Assembly: GCF_001752365.1 (NCBI RefSeq)
Contig: NZ_MEIY01000001.1
Location: forward strand, 2,535,652 to 2,599,651
DNA length: 64,000 bases
Direction of reading: 5' to 3'
Source of the DNA: Marinobacter sp. X15-166B
Lineage (GTDB): Bacteria > Pseudomonadota > Gammaproteobacteria > Pseudomonadales > Oleiphilaceae
The position numbers and the translations under genes were made by a program. Below are positions 50,143 to 58,767 of this stretch, one piece after another. The stretch's first letter is position 1. Every line of letters begins with the position of its first letter. The notes beneath the pieces are model-generated. The model searched no databases, had not been told where the DNA came from, and worked only from the letters and a program-made list of their open reading frames with translations.

Positions 50143-51999
50143 ATGAGTTTTGCAACCTTCTTTGACAACCTGCCCATCCGCAGCAAATTGACAGCCGGCT
50201 TTACTTTGCTGTTGCTGCTCACCCTGGTGGTGGGGCTCATCGGCAACCGGGCCCTGGAGACCTACAGCCATCGTTCTCACATAGTGTCCCAGCTGGGCCT
50301 GGTGCACACTGGCCTGACCGAAGCCCGCGTTGAAGAAAAAAATTTTGTACTGACGGGGGAGGCGGACCACGTCCTCGTCTCGCGCACCTATGGCGATGAA
50401 GTTCTCGAAATTATCCGTCGCCTTGAACCATTGATTACGGTCAGTGCAGATCTCAATACGCTGGAAAATATTCGCACCGATATTGAACGATACCAGACCC
50501 TGTTGAGTGAGGTGGAAGCGAACGCCAGCCAACGGGAGGACGCGCTCGCCGGACTGGAAACAAAATCCCGAGTGTTGGGATCGTCCCTCAATGCACACAG
50601 CTCACTGTTTTTTGCCTCGGCGATGTATGAAGACATGCGCCGCGCGGAACGAAGATTCCTGGTGGCGCGGGATGCCAGCAGCATTGACGGTTATTTTGAG
50701 GACGCAAAACGGTTGCGGGGTACCCTGGCCTCCGCCGCTATCAGCGCGGAGGACAAGACCCCCATTACCGAGGCACTGGAAGCCTACACGGGCGAATTCC
50801 AGCAAGTCGTGAGGTTGATCGAATCCAGTGAACAGCTGTCTGAGGATATGGTCGCAACGGCCAGCCGGGTGATCGATCTGGCAAACGGCCTGCGCGCACG
50901 GCAGGCGGGTGCGATGGAAACGGACCGCCAACACGCCACAACGTTGATTTTTGGTGCAACCGGCGTAGCGGTGTTTTTGGGTGTGTTGATGGCGTATCTG
51001 ATCACCAGGGCGATCACGGCGCGTCTCAACCAGGCCGTGGCCATTGCCACGGCAGTGGCTTCCGGGAATCTGGCGGGTGACATCGCCACCGACCGCAGCG
51101 ACGAGATCGGTCGGCTGATGGCGGCCCTGGCCTCCATGGTTGGCGGTCTGCGGGACCTGGTCCGACGTATCGAATCCGGCGCGACGAACATTGCGGCGTC
51201 TGCAGAAGAACTGTCCGTGGTTACCAGCCAGACCAGCGAAGGAATTCATCGCCAGCAACGGGAAACCGATCAGGTAGCCACTGCGATGAACCAGATGACG
51301 GCAACTGTCACTGACATTGCCCGCAACGCGGAGCAGGCATTTACGGTTGCTTCCGATGCGGCCAATCAGGCCACCGAAGGGGAGCAAGAGGTTACCGAAA
51401 CGGTGAACCAGGTAAACAGCCTGTCGCTGGAGGTCAATCAAAGTATGGCCATCATTCAGCGTCTGCAGCAGGAAACAACCGACATAGGAACCGTTCTGGA
51501 TGTCATCAAATCGGTCGCCGAACAGACCAATCTGCTGGCGTTGAACGCTGCGATTGAAGCGGCCCGGGCCGGTGATCAGGGGCGCGGCTTCGCCGTCGTT
51601 GCGGACGAAGTGCGCTCGCTGGCGCAGCGAACCCAGAGTTCAGCTGAGGAAATCGAGTCGCTGGTGACTTCTTTGCAAAACAGTGCCGGAGAATCCGTAG
51701 CCGCGATGGAGTCCAGCGCCACGCTCGCAACCGACACCCTCGCGCGCGCCACCGCAACAGGCGCCTCGATTGAACGCATCGCCCGGTCGGTAGACGAAAT
51801 CAGTCAGTATAACAACCAGATTGCAACTGCCTCAGAACAACAAACGTCGGTGGCGGAGGAGATAAATCAGAACGTCAGTGGCATTCGCGATGTGACCGCG
51901 CACTCTGCGGTTTCTTCCGATCAGATAGCCCGTTCCAGTGCGGAACTGGCCACACTCGGCAGCGAATTGCGGACGCTGGTGTCCCGGTTCCAGCTATGA
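50143..51999 (+). CDS. Methyl-accepting chemotaxis protein
   Basis: 618 aa from ATG 50143; a TTG six codons earlier is possible. TM1 lies at about residues 17-36, a helical periplasmic sensor of about 230 residues (36-265) comes next, TM2 at about 266-290, then HAMP and the signalling rod. The highly conserved tip [18 protein letters not shown] starts near residue 460. The sensor size and all-helical look suggest a helical bimodular (HBM-like) domain, but the ligand cannot be read. It would feed the CheW/CheA system seen at the left edge or another array. Confidence 0.93.
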   Translation: MSFATFFDNLPIRSKLTAGFTLLLLLTLVVGLIGNRALETYSHRSHIVSQLGLVHTGLTEARVEEKNFVLTGEADHVLVSRTYGDEVLEIIRRLEPLITVSADLNTLENIRTDIERYQTLLSEVEANASQREDALAGLETKSRVLGSSLNAHSSLFFASAMYEDMRRAERRFLVARDASSIDGYFEDAKRLRGTLASAAISAEDKTPITEALEAYTGEFQQVVRLIESSEQLSEDMVATASRVIDLANGLRARQAGAMETDRQHATTLIFGATGVAVFLGVLMAYLITRAITARLNQAVAIATAVASGNLAGDIATDRSDEIGRLMAALASMVGGLRDLVRRIESGATNIAASAEELSVVTSQTSEGIHRQQRETDQVATAMNQMTATVTDIARNAEQAFTVASDAANQATEGEQEVTETVNQVNSLSLEVNQSMAIIQRLQQETTDIGTVLDVIKSVAEQTNLLALNAAIEAARAGDQGRGFAVVADEVRSLAQRTQSSAEEIESLVTSLQNSAGESVAAMESSATLATDTLARATATGASIERIARSVDEISQYNNQIATASEQQTSVAEEINQNVSGIRDVTAHSAVSSDQIARSSAELATLGSELRTLVSRFQL

Positions 52000-52201
52000 G
52001 GCATATGCCGTGAATCCCTTGCTCTTGTATCGGCAGCCCGCTTTGATGTGTTCGAACAGCCGGGTTTTGACTGCTGCCCTGAGCAACCCTGTGGGCTTAT
52101 CGATATTGCCACTACGCCTGGTCAATCGACTCCAGAGTTGCCAGTGCCTTGTTTTAGCTGTGCTGATAAACTGCCCGTTTTAAATTGACCGGAACCTTGC
52201 T

Positions 52202-53116
52202 ATGTCGATGATGGTGCAGGCGTTAGCGCCCGTTTTTGCGTTGATCATTCTGGGGCATCTGATGCAGCGCTGGCAGTTCCCCGGCGCGGGCTTTTGGCAG
52301 CAGGCAGAACGCTTGACCTATTTTGTGCTGTTCCCCGTCATGCTGGTGTTCAAGCTGGGGCAGGCCCGGCTCGATGGGGAGGCCTACAGTGAAATCCTGA
52401 TGCTGGTGGCGCTGATGCTGGCGGGTATGACCCTGCTGCTGCTGCTGGCCCAGCTGATTGGGCGCTGGCCGGGGCCGGTGTTTTCCTCGGTGTACCAGGG
52501 GGGGCTGCGTTTTAACACCTACGTAGCCCTGGCGGCCACCGGCATGTTGCTGGGCGACACCGGGCTGGCCTTGATGGCGGTCTGCGTGGCGGTCATGGTG
52601 CCGTTGGTCAATTTGTTTTGTATTGTGATGTTCTCGCTGGCAGTCGGCGATGGCAGTCTGCGGCTGTGGCCCGTCGTTCGGACGATCATCACCAACCCGC
52701 TGATCATCGGCTCGTTGATCGGGATTATCTGGAGTTACTTCCGCATCGGCTTTCACCCCATCTTCGCGGGCATTCTGGAGCCCCTGAGTAATCTGGCGCT
52801 GCCTCTCGGTTTGATGACCGTCGGGGCAGGGCTGCAGATGAAGGCTCTGAAGGGTGCGTCCGGTGCATTTGTGGTGTCGTCCGCCGCCAAACTGGTGGCG
52901 TTTCCGTTGATGACCGCCGGGCTGGTGCTGGCGTTGGGGATTGACGGGATTCTGGCGCAGGTTGCGGTGTTGCTGGCAGCTCTGCCGACTGCGACCTCGG
53001 CGTATATTCTGGCCCGCCAGCTGGGTGGTGATGCCCCCCTGATGGCGGGCATCATCAGCGGCCAGACCCTGCTGGCGGTGATCACGCTGCCGTTAGTGCT
53101 GGGCTGGCTCTGGTAG
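52202..53116 (+). CDS. AEC (auxin efflux carrier) family permease
   Basis: 304 aa with about ten hydrophobic helices in two groups of five. It has the family opening ALAPVFALIILGHLMQR and PLGLMTVGAGLQMKALKG in the second half. Bacterial members export or import small organic acids such as malate or malonate; substrate unknown here. Its last 24 bases overlap the 3' end of the convergent znuA. Confidence 0.88.
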   Translation: MSMMVQALAPVFALIILGHLMQRWQFPGAGFWQQAERLTYFVLFPVMLVFKLGQARLDGEAYSEILMLVALMLAGMTLLLLLAQLIGRWPGPVFSSVYQGGLRFNTYVALAATGMLLGDTGLALMAVCVAVMVPLVNLFCIVMFSLAVGDGSLRLWPVVRTIITNPLIIGSLIGIIWSYFRIGFHPIFAGILEPLSNLALPLGLMTVGAGLQMKALKGASGAFVVSSAAKLVAFPLMTAGLVLALGIDGILAQVAVLLAALPTATSAYILARQLGGDAPLMAGIISGQTLLAVITLPLVLGWLW

Positions 53117-54022
53117 GCATTGCAGCACTGCGTCAGCCAGGGATTGTTGAAACTCAAGGTAGCCGGACCGGTCCATCGGGGCCTCGGTTGCCAGCGGATC
53201 CCAGGTGCTGATCTTCAGGTCCAGGCCTTCGGTGATCGAGGTCCACCACTGGCGACTGAATTGCGGTTCAATCATCAAGCACACCCGCTCCGCCGCCCGC
53301 AGACGCTGCTGCGTCTGCGCGATGTGACGGGCGCCGGGGCTGCGTTCCGGGTTGAGGGTCAGCACGCCCGCCATATGCAGGCCGTAATGCTCGGCAAAGC
53401 CCCGGAAGGCGTCGTGGTAGCTGAACAGACTCAACGACTTGGCTGGCGCCAGCGTCTGCAGGAGTTGTGCTTCCTGGTGGCCCAGAGCTTGTTCAAACGC
53501 GCGCAGGTTGGCGTCCAGCAGGGCCTGATCCGCATCGGGCCGTGCGCTCAGCGCCCCATGAATCTTCCGGGCCATCACCCGTGCCATGCCCGGGTCCAGC
53601 CAGATGTGCGGGTCTTCACCGGCATGATGGTGGTGGTCGTGGTCGTGGTGTCCGGTATCCTGGTGTTCGTCCCCGTCCGTTTGGGCGTCGGTGGGGGCCA
53701 GGGTGACAGCTTTATCACGCAACCCGGGCATCGCAAACAGCCTGACCAAAAAGGTTTCCATGTCCGGCCCCACCCAGAAAATCACATCGGCCCCTTCCAG
53801 CATTTGCCGCTGGGAAGGGCGCAGCTGGTAGGTGTGCGGGCTGCCACCCGGGGGCACCAGGATTTCTATCTGCGTGTCGGCAGGAGCAATGGCCGCCACG
53901 AGCAGGGCAATGGGTTTGATCGAGGTCGCCACTTTAGCCGGGGTAGCGGCATAACCGGAGGCGGCGCCGGCACTCAGAAGCAATAGGCTGAATGCCAGCA
54001 GTATACGGCGTAAAATCAACAT
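53093..54022 (-). CDS. znuA: Zinc ABC transporter substrate-binding protein ZnuA
   Basis: 309 aa with a signal peptide (LLAFSLLLLSAGAASGYA). Zinc-ligand histidines are seen at H63 (GGSPHTYQL), H139 (EDPHIWLDP) and in FSYHDAF. A His/Asp-rich loop (about residues 117-136, HHDHDHHHH) is typical of ZnuA and not of manganese binders. It captures zinc in the periplasm for ZnuBC. The znuC and znuB genes are not next to it in this window. A Zur box lies 32 bases upstream of the start. Confidence 0.94.
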   Translation of the reverse strand: MLILRRILLAFSLLLLSAGAASGYAATPAKVATSIKPIALLVAAIAPADTQIEILVPPGGSPHTYQLRPSQRQMLEGADVIFWVGPDMETFLVRLFAMPGLRDKAVTLAPTDAQTDGDEHQDTGHHDHDHHHHAGEDPHIWLDPGMARVMARKIHGALSARPDADQALLDANLRAFEQALGHQEAQLLQTLAPAKSLSLFSYHDAFRGFAEHYGLHMAGVLTLNPERSPGARHIAQTQQRLRAAERVCLMIEPQFSRQWWTSITEGLDLKISTWDPLATEAPMDRSGYLEFQQSLADAVLQCLPEPAQH

Positions 54023-54054
54023 GGTGTCCAGGTCTCTTAAGGTTCTGTTGGTAC

Positions 54055-54067
54055 GTTATAATATAAC
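54055..54067. promoter_or_regulatory. Zur box upstream of znuA
   Basis: GTTATAATATAAC matches the core of the gammaproteobacterial Zur consensus. On the minus strand it overlaps a promoter: TTTACC (rc of 54080-54085), 16-base spacer, TATTAT (rc of 54058-54063). Zinc-bound Zur would block znuA transcription. Confidence 0.8.
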
Positions 54068-54085
54068 AGCTCGGGTCCGGGTAAA
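54058..54085 (-). promoter_or_regulatory. znuA promoter overlapped by the Zur box
   Basis: On the minus strand, TTTACC at 54085-54080 and TATTAT at 54063-54058 are 16 bases apart. The -10 element lies inside the Zur palindrome. Confidence 0.5.
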
Positions 54086-54134
54086 AGCGGTTTGTGTTAC
54101 TGATGTTGCTTATGCGAATTTTGCACCGGGCCGG

Positions 54135-54140
54135 TATAAT
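54135..54140 (+). promoter_or_regulatory. Candidate gltX promoter -10 element
   Basis: A perfect TATAAT lies 57 bases ahead of the gltX ATG. No good -35 is visible at 16-18 bases, so only the -10 is claimed. Confidence 0.4.
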
Positions 54141-54159
54141 GCCCGCCATTACACACACT

Positions 54160-54177
54160 GGCTGCGGTTGCGCAGCC
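54160..54177 (+). promoter_or_regulatory. Hairpin in the gltX leader
   Basis: GGCTGCG / CGCAGCC forms a perfect 7-base stem with loop GTTG, ending six bases before the AGGA ribosome site of gltX. It has no T run. It might affect translation, but this is only a structural observation. Confidence 0.45.
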
Positions 54178-54196
54178 GTCAACCAGGATGTCCTAC

Positions 54197-55681
54197 ATGA
54201 CCGTACGTACCCGTATTGCGCCGTCACCCACCGGTGATCCCCACGTCGGCACCGCTTATGTCGCGTTATTCAACCTCTGTTTTGCGCGCCAGCACGGCGG
54301 TCAGTTTATTCTCAGAATTGAAGACACGGATCAGGCGCGCAGTACGCCGGAATCCGAGCAGGATATTCTCAACGCCCTGCGCTGGCTGGGATTAGAGTGG
54401 GACGAGGGGCCGGACGTAGGTGGCCCCCACGGCCCCTACCGCCAGTCGGAGCGCAAAGCCGACTATCGCCAGTACGCCCTGGACCTGGTTGACAAAGGAC
54501 ACGCCTTTTATTGTTTCCGCACCCCGGAAGAGCTGGACGCCATCCGGGAAGAACGCCGGGCCGCCGGTTTGAACACCGGCATCAAGGGCGATCTGGAGTT
54601 GCCGGCAGACGAAGTGCAACAGCGGCTGGCCGCAGGCGAGCCCCATGTGATTCGCATGAAGGTCCCCAACGACGGAGTCTGCGTCATTGACGACATGCTG
54701 CGGGGCCGTATTGAAATCGATTGGGCACAGGTGGATTGTCAGATTTTGCTGAAATCGGATGGCATGCCCACCTACCATCTGGCCAACGTGGTGGACGATC
54801 ATCTCATGGGCATTACCCACGTGCTGCGTGGGGAAGAGTGGATCAACTCGGCCCCCAAGCACCAACTGCTGTATGAGTACTTTGGCTGGGACATGCCGGT
54901 GTTGTGTCACTTGCCGTTACTGCGCAACCCGGATCGCAGCAAATTGTCCAAGCGCAAGAACCCCACCAGCATCAATTTTTATGAGCGTATGGGCTTTTTG
55001 CCGGAAGCGGTGATCAACTATCTGGGTCGCATGGGCTGGTCCATGCCCGATGAGCGTGAAAAGTTTTCGGTCAGTGACATGATTGAACACTTTGATATCC
55101 AGCGGGTGTCACTGGGTGGCCCCATCTTTGACATAGAGAAACTGCGCTGGCTGAACGGCCTGTGGTTGCGGGAAGACCTGAGCGACGACGAGTTTGTCAG
55201 CCGGTTGCGCGACTGGTGGTTCAACGAACAGGATCTGGCGGCGCTGATCCCCCACATTAAGGGACGTGCGGAAGTGTTCAGCGATGTGGCGCCCATGGCC
55301 GCGTTCATGTTCGCGGGCATGTTGCCACTGACGCCGGAGCAGTTTGCGCACAACAAACTGGACGAGGCGCAGGTGAAACGGGTCCTGCAGTTTGCCCTCT
55401 GGCGCCTGGAAGCCCAGCGCCACTGGAGCAAGGAAACCATCTTTGCCGATGTGAAAGCGCTGGCCAAGGCGATGGGGCTCAAAATGGGCGAGTTCATGTT
55501 CCCCGTGTTTGTGGCCATCGCGGGCACCCCCAACTCCTGGTCGGTGATGGACTCCATGGCCGCGCTGGGGCCGGATATGACCCGCTCACGTTTGCGCCAC
55601 GCCCTGGAAGTGTTGGGCGGTTTTTCCAAGAAAGAAACCAGGCGGGTGGAAAAAGAATTCGCCGCGCTGGCGCTCGATTGA
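54197..55681 (+). CDS. gltX: Glutamyl-tRNA synthetase
   Basis: 494 aa from ATG 54197, placed about ten bases after AGGA; an ATG at 54188 sits too close to that site. Class I signatures are the HIGH-type HVGT (16-19) in [14 protein letters not shown] and KLSKR (249-253). It charges tRNA-Glu with glutamate. A tRNA-Glu gene lies 195 bases downstream. Confidence 0.96.
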   Translation: MTVRTRIAPSPTGDPHVGTAYVALFNLCFARQHGGQFILRIEDTDQARSTPESEQDILNALRWLGLEWDEGPDVGGPHGPYRQSERKADYRQYALDLVDKGHAFYCFRTPEELDAIREERRAAGLNTGIKGDLELPADEVQQRLAAGEPHVIRMKVPNDGVCVIDDMLRGRIEIDWAQVDCQILLKSDGMPTYHLANVVDDHLMGITHVLRGEEWINSAPKHQLLYEYFGWDMPVLCHLPLLRNPDRSKLSKRKNPTSINFYERMGFLPEAVINYLGRMGWSMPDEREKFSVSDMIEHFDIQRVSLGGPIFDIEKLRWLNGLWLREDLSDDEFVSRLRDWWFNEQDLAALIPHIKGRAEVFSDVAPMAAFMFAGMLPLTPEQFAHNKLDEAQVKRVLQFALWRLEAQRHWSKETIFADVKALAKAMGLKMGEFMFPVFVAIAGTPNSWSVMDSMAALGPDMTRSRLRHALEVLGGFSKKETRRVEKEFAALALD

Positions 55682-55751
55682 TCGTTTTTCGGTCGAGTTG
55701 CTCGCTTTGTGTACGGTTTTGCCATTATATTGAAAAAGTTGAAATAAAGGG

Positions 55752-55780
55752 TTGACGGCGGGGGGGCGGATCCTTAGTAT
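55752..55780 (+). promoter_or_regulatory. Promoter of the tRNA-Ala/tRNA-Glu unit
   Basis: TTGACG at 55752-55757 and TAGTAT at 55775-55780 are 17 bases apart, ending 12 bases before the tRNA-Ala gene. Confidence 0.65.
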
Positions 55781-55792
55781 ACGCATCCGTTG

Positions 55793-55868
55793 GGGGCCAT
55801 AGCTCAGCTGGGAGAGCGCAACACTGGCAGTGTTGAGGTCAGCGGTTCGATCCCGCTTGGCTCCACCA
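55793..55868 (+). tRNA. tRNA-Ala (GGC)
   Basis: 76 nt with encoded CCA. The acceptor stem GGGGCCA pairs with TGGCTCC; the anticodon stem CAACA/TGTTG encloses loop CTGGCAG with anticodon GGC at 55826-55828; the T-loop GGTTCGATCC is present. Confidence 0.97.
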
Positions 55869-55875
55869 ATTTCTA

Positions 55876-55951
55876 GTCCCCTTCGTCTAGTGGCCTAGGA
55901 CTCCGCCCTTTCACGGCGGCAACAGGGGTTCGAACCCCCTAGGGGACGCCA
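55876..55951 (+). tRNA. tRNA-Glu (TTC)
   Basis: 76 nt with encoded CCA. The acceptor stem GTCCCCT pairs with AGGGGAC; the anticodon stem CCGCC/GGCGG encloses CTTTCAC with anticodon TTC at 55910-55912. It lies seven bases after tRNA-Ala and is probably co-transcribed with it. Confidence 0.97.
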
Positions 55952-55984
55952 ATACGGCTTGTCGGTTTAGTCCACCGGCCAGCC

Positions 55985-56017
55985 ATCAAAAAAACCGCCT
56001 TCGGGCGGATTTTTTTG
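55985..56017 (+). terminator. Terminator of the tRNA unit
   Basis: CCGCC TTCG GGCGG with an A run before and seven T after forms a strong hairpin with a stable tetraloop. The A-run/T-run symmetry could let it work in both directions. Confidence 0.88.
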
Positions 56018-56035
56018 TGTCTGCAATAATTCTGG

Positions 56036-56059
56036 CGTAAAAAAAGCGGCGGCGCCGCT
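56036..56059 (-). terminator. Terminator of the PTPS-like gene (minus strand)
   Basis: Read on the minus strand, AAGCGGC GCC GCCGCTT forms a 7-base stem followed by a T run. It lies 11 bases after the stop of the gene at 56070-56921. Confidence 0.8.
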
Positions 56060-56069
56060 TGGTCGGAGT

Positions 56070-56921
56070 TTAACGCTCGGCGATGGCGCCCTTGCCGACG
56101 CCCTCATAGGCTTTCACCCGAATACGGTCGTTCGGGTACACGGCCTTGCATTCATCGGCGATGTGCGCGGCGATCAGCTCCACGGTGGTGTCGGTTGTCA
56201 GCATGTAAACCCGGTTTTCCGGCAGGGTCAGACTGAACGCGCCCTGATTGGCCTGGTAGTCAAAGCGGATGTAATGCACACCGTCCTCGCCGACAAAGCG
56301 GCGGCTGACGTCTTCTTCTGTACCTATGTAAATGTCCCGCCATAGCTGGGCCCACTGTCGTTCCAGTTCAAGGTCGCGATGACCATTGCGGTCAATGCGA
56401 ATGGGGGAGCGGTGACCGTGGGCGATTCTCTGGCAGTTGCCGTCGTGCTTCTTCAGGCCGTGTACGTAGTGGTAGAAGGCCCCGCTGATTTCCTCCTCCC
56501 GCAACTCCAGCTGGATGCCGGTCACGTTGTCGGGCAGTGCGGCTTTCAGTTCCGCGGCGAGCAGGGCGGACACGTCCGAAGTGGTGATGTGGTCGCTGTC
56601 GAGCCAGACGACGGCTTGCTGAGGCGAGCTGTGGTGAATGGTGCTGCCATCCTCAAGTTGCCACTCAAAGGTGTCCTGGTGACCTTCCAGACGTGTCAGG
56701 CCGGCATACCGGGAAGGTATCAACAGGCAGTGATCGACCTGGTCATCAATCACCCGCTTGATGGTGCGTTTGACGTCACTGAAGTCAAACACCATACCCT
56801 GATCATCCAGCTCGCCGCTTAAGATCACATCGGCGATCCAGCTTTCCCCGACCAGGCCCCGCGACGGGTCCAGATAGGCGAAATCGATCACAGTAAGGTT
56901 GTCTACAAAAAGGTGGTTCAT
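56070..56921 (-). CDS. Two-domain 6-pyruvoyl-tetrahydropterin synthase / QueD-like protein
   Basis: 283 aa, about twice the length of QueD. The N-terminal half keeps the fold marks (GMVFDFSDVKRTIKRVIDDQVDH) but has lost the zinc histidines, with GESW in place of HGH. The C-terminal half keeps them: a histidine in FYHYVHGLKKHDG, then C and HGH in NCQRIAHGHRS, and a closing VKAYEGVGKGA. So one half looks inactive and the other active. Relatives make or convert pterins (queuosine precursor or tetrahydropterin). The substrate is not known here. Confidence 0.82.
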   Translation of the reverse strand: MNHLFVDNLTVIDFAYLDPSRGLVGESWIADVILSGELDDQGMVFDFSDVKRTIKRVIDDQVDHCLLIPSRYAGLTRLEGHQDTFEWQLEDGSTIHHSSPQQAVVWLDSDHITTSDVSALLAAELKAALPDNVTGIQLELREEEISGAFYHYVHGLKKHDGNCQRIAHGHRSPIRIDRNGHRDLELERQWAQLWRDIYIGTEEDVSRRFVGEDGVHYIRFDYQANQGAFSLTLPENRVYMLTTDTTVELIAAHIADECKAVYPNDRIRVKAYEGVGKGAIAER

Positions 56922-57001
56922 TGACTGGTTCCGGTTAAAACTGAGCTGAATGGCCCCGGAAGTTTAACAAAAACCAGCTCGGCAAGCAGTAAGGGGATTT
57001 G

Positions 57002-57982
57002 CTAGCCGAATAAACCCGCCAGCCAGGCGACTCCGAACGTGGCGAACCCCAGGCTGATGCCAAGCCCCAGTTTGTAGAGGCGTGAGGCAGCGGCCCGCTG
57101 CCGGGATACGTACAGGTCGAGGGTGCGTTGGGCAAGATCTTCGGCCGTCTCCTGGAAGATCGCGTGGGCCTGTTGCAGGGCTTCCGACTGCAGCCTTTGC
57201 CAGATTTCCATATCGAGGGTCTGTACCGTGGTGATGTGATCCTTCAGCTCGGACATGTGTTCACGGGTGAACGCACGGCTGGCCGCCAGGTCTTTTTTGA
57301 TGACCTCGATTTCATCCGCGACGCTGGAATCGACCTCGGTGGACGGGTCGTTCGGCAAGTGCCGGGTAAGCTCGCGCACCAGTGTCGACAGGGATTCAAG
57401 TTGTTCCTGGCAGGCCAACTGCAGTTTCTGCCCGGACTCGTCCAGCGCGCGATTGAGGTGCGCAAACTGTTCATCAAACACCGAGTTCAGCAACTCATGC
57501 AGGCGATCATTGAGCTGCTCCGCAAGGGTGTGGTCATAGGGTGGCTGGTCGACCGCCGGCGCGGCGCTGCCTGCCGCGGCCGGCATCACCGGCAGTTTGC
57601 CTTCCGTGATGTCGCGGGCCAATTGATCGAGGGCCGCGGTCAGGCTGTCAGCGTGCGTCGGTTTGCTCAGGATGCTGTGCACGCCAGTGGCGCGGGCCTC
57701 GTCCAGAAAGGGCTGGGCCTTGTGCGAGGTGCACATGATGATGGGAATGTCCGCCGTGTCCGGATCGTTTTTGATGGCCCGGGCCGCTTCCAGGCCATTC
57801 ATGCCAGGCATCAGGTGATCCAGAAAAATGACGTCGGGGCGGCGCTGCTGAGCCAGAAAACGCAGCGCTTCTTCTGCAGATGCAGCCATGTCGACCGATA
57901 TATCATGACCTTCCAGCAGTTTGCTCAGTGCGAAGCGGGCTACTTTTGAGTCATCCACCAAAAGTGCGTTCTTGATCGCCAT
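57002..57982 (-). CDS. Response regulator with C-terminal membrane anchor
   Basis: 326 aa. Residues 5-125 form a receiver domain with acidic D10/D11, phosphorylation site D55 ([13 protein letters not shown]) and K107 (LSKP). A Pro/Ala linker follows, then a long helical region (about 150-300) rich in Glu/Gln and likely a coiled coil, and finally one hydrophobic helix (about 305-325, [22 protein letters not shown]). There is no DNA-binding or enzymatic output domain. No partner kinase gene is adjacent. The output is unknown. Confidence 0.85.
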   Translation of the reverse strand: MAIKNALLVDDSKVARFALSKLLEGHDISVDMAASAEEALRFLAQQRRPDVIFLDHLMPGMNGLEAARAIKNDPDTADIPIIMCTSHKAQPFLDEARATGVHSILSKPTHADSLTAALDQLARDITEGKLPVMPAAAGSAAPAVDQPPYDHTLAEQLNDRLHELLNSVFDEQFAHLNRALDESGQKLQLACQEQLESLSTLVRELTRHLPNDPSTEVDSSVADEIEVIKKDLAASRAFTREHMSELKDHITTVQTLDMEIWQRLQSEALQQAHAIFQETAEDLAQRTLDLYVSRQRAAASRLYKLGLGISLGFATFGVAWLAGLFG

Positions 57983-58129
57983 TACATAACCCTTAGCCAG
58001 TTGCGGTAATCCTGGGGTGTGCAGCTTTGACCGGGTGACTGTCCGGATGGGCCTGAGCCAAAATAGTAGCGGGTTGTATTGGCGGCAGGGAGCCCAAGTC
58101 AGGGATGTTTTGCGGGATTGCTGAACAGG

Positions 58130-58627
58130 TCACACTTTGTCGGCAAGTTTGTCCTGATTGAGCAGTTCCCAGGAACGCATGTGAACGTCGGCCTCGTACT
58201 GGTAGGGAGATTTGAAGGGGGTAAGAATCAGGTCAAATACCAGGAAAAACAGCCCGATTGACAGCCACGCGAGGGTCAGGTTACTGATGGTGGTGGCCTG
58301 TACCTCCGGATTGGCATCCAGGAACGACTGCAGCATTGGCATCAGGTTGCCCACCATAACGACGGGGTTAAAGCTGGCAAACACCAGTGGCAGCCAGAAC
58401 GCCAGGGCCACGGGAAAGAAACCAAATGACCAGAGCAGGCGTCTGAGCAGATAGGCCAGCACCGCGTTCCGGTACTGCTGCTTCAGTTCCGGGGACGTGC
58501 GCAGCTGTTTCAGGTAATTCCGGCGCTCGGCCCAGTAGGCCGCGACCTCCGCGGCCGACAGGGTGGCCGAGGTCCGCATCACCGGGGAGGTTGGTTCGGA
58601 GGTGGTCGTGGTTGTTTGATCGATCAT
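58130..58627 (-). CDS. Unrecognised small membrane protein
   Basis: 165 aa from ATG 58627. A Thr/Ser-rich start and a charged helix (AAYWAERRNYLKQLRTSPELKQQ) precede two hydrophobic segments at about residues 67-95 and 115-137. The tail (FKSPYQYEADVHMRSWELLNQDK) is hydrophilic. No family recognised. It is upstream of the response regulator on the same strand, with a 147-base gap. Confidence 0.7.
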   Translation of the reverse strand: MIDQTTTTTSEPTSPVMRTSATLSAAEVAAYWAERRNYLKQLRTSPELKQQYRNAVLAYLLRRLLWSFGFFPVALAFWLPLVFASFNPVVMVGNLMPMLQSFLDANPEVQATTISNLTLAWLSIGLFFLVFDLILTPFKSPYQYEADVHMRSWELLNQDKLADKV

Positions 58628-58767
58628 GGTCAGCAACTATAAACTCCGGTCGGTTGTGCCTGTGTCAGGCTTCGTGAGCATACCCGTGCAGCGGGTGTTA
58701 ACCTGCATCATAGTTCATACTACGTGCTACCCTACATACCCCTTTATGTGAATGACAGGAAAGTTAA

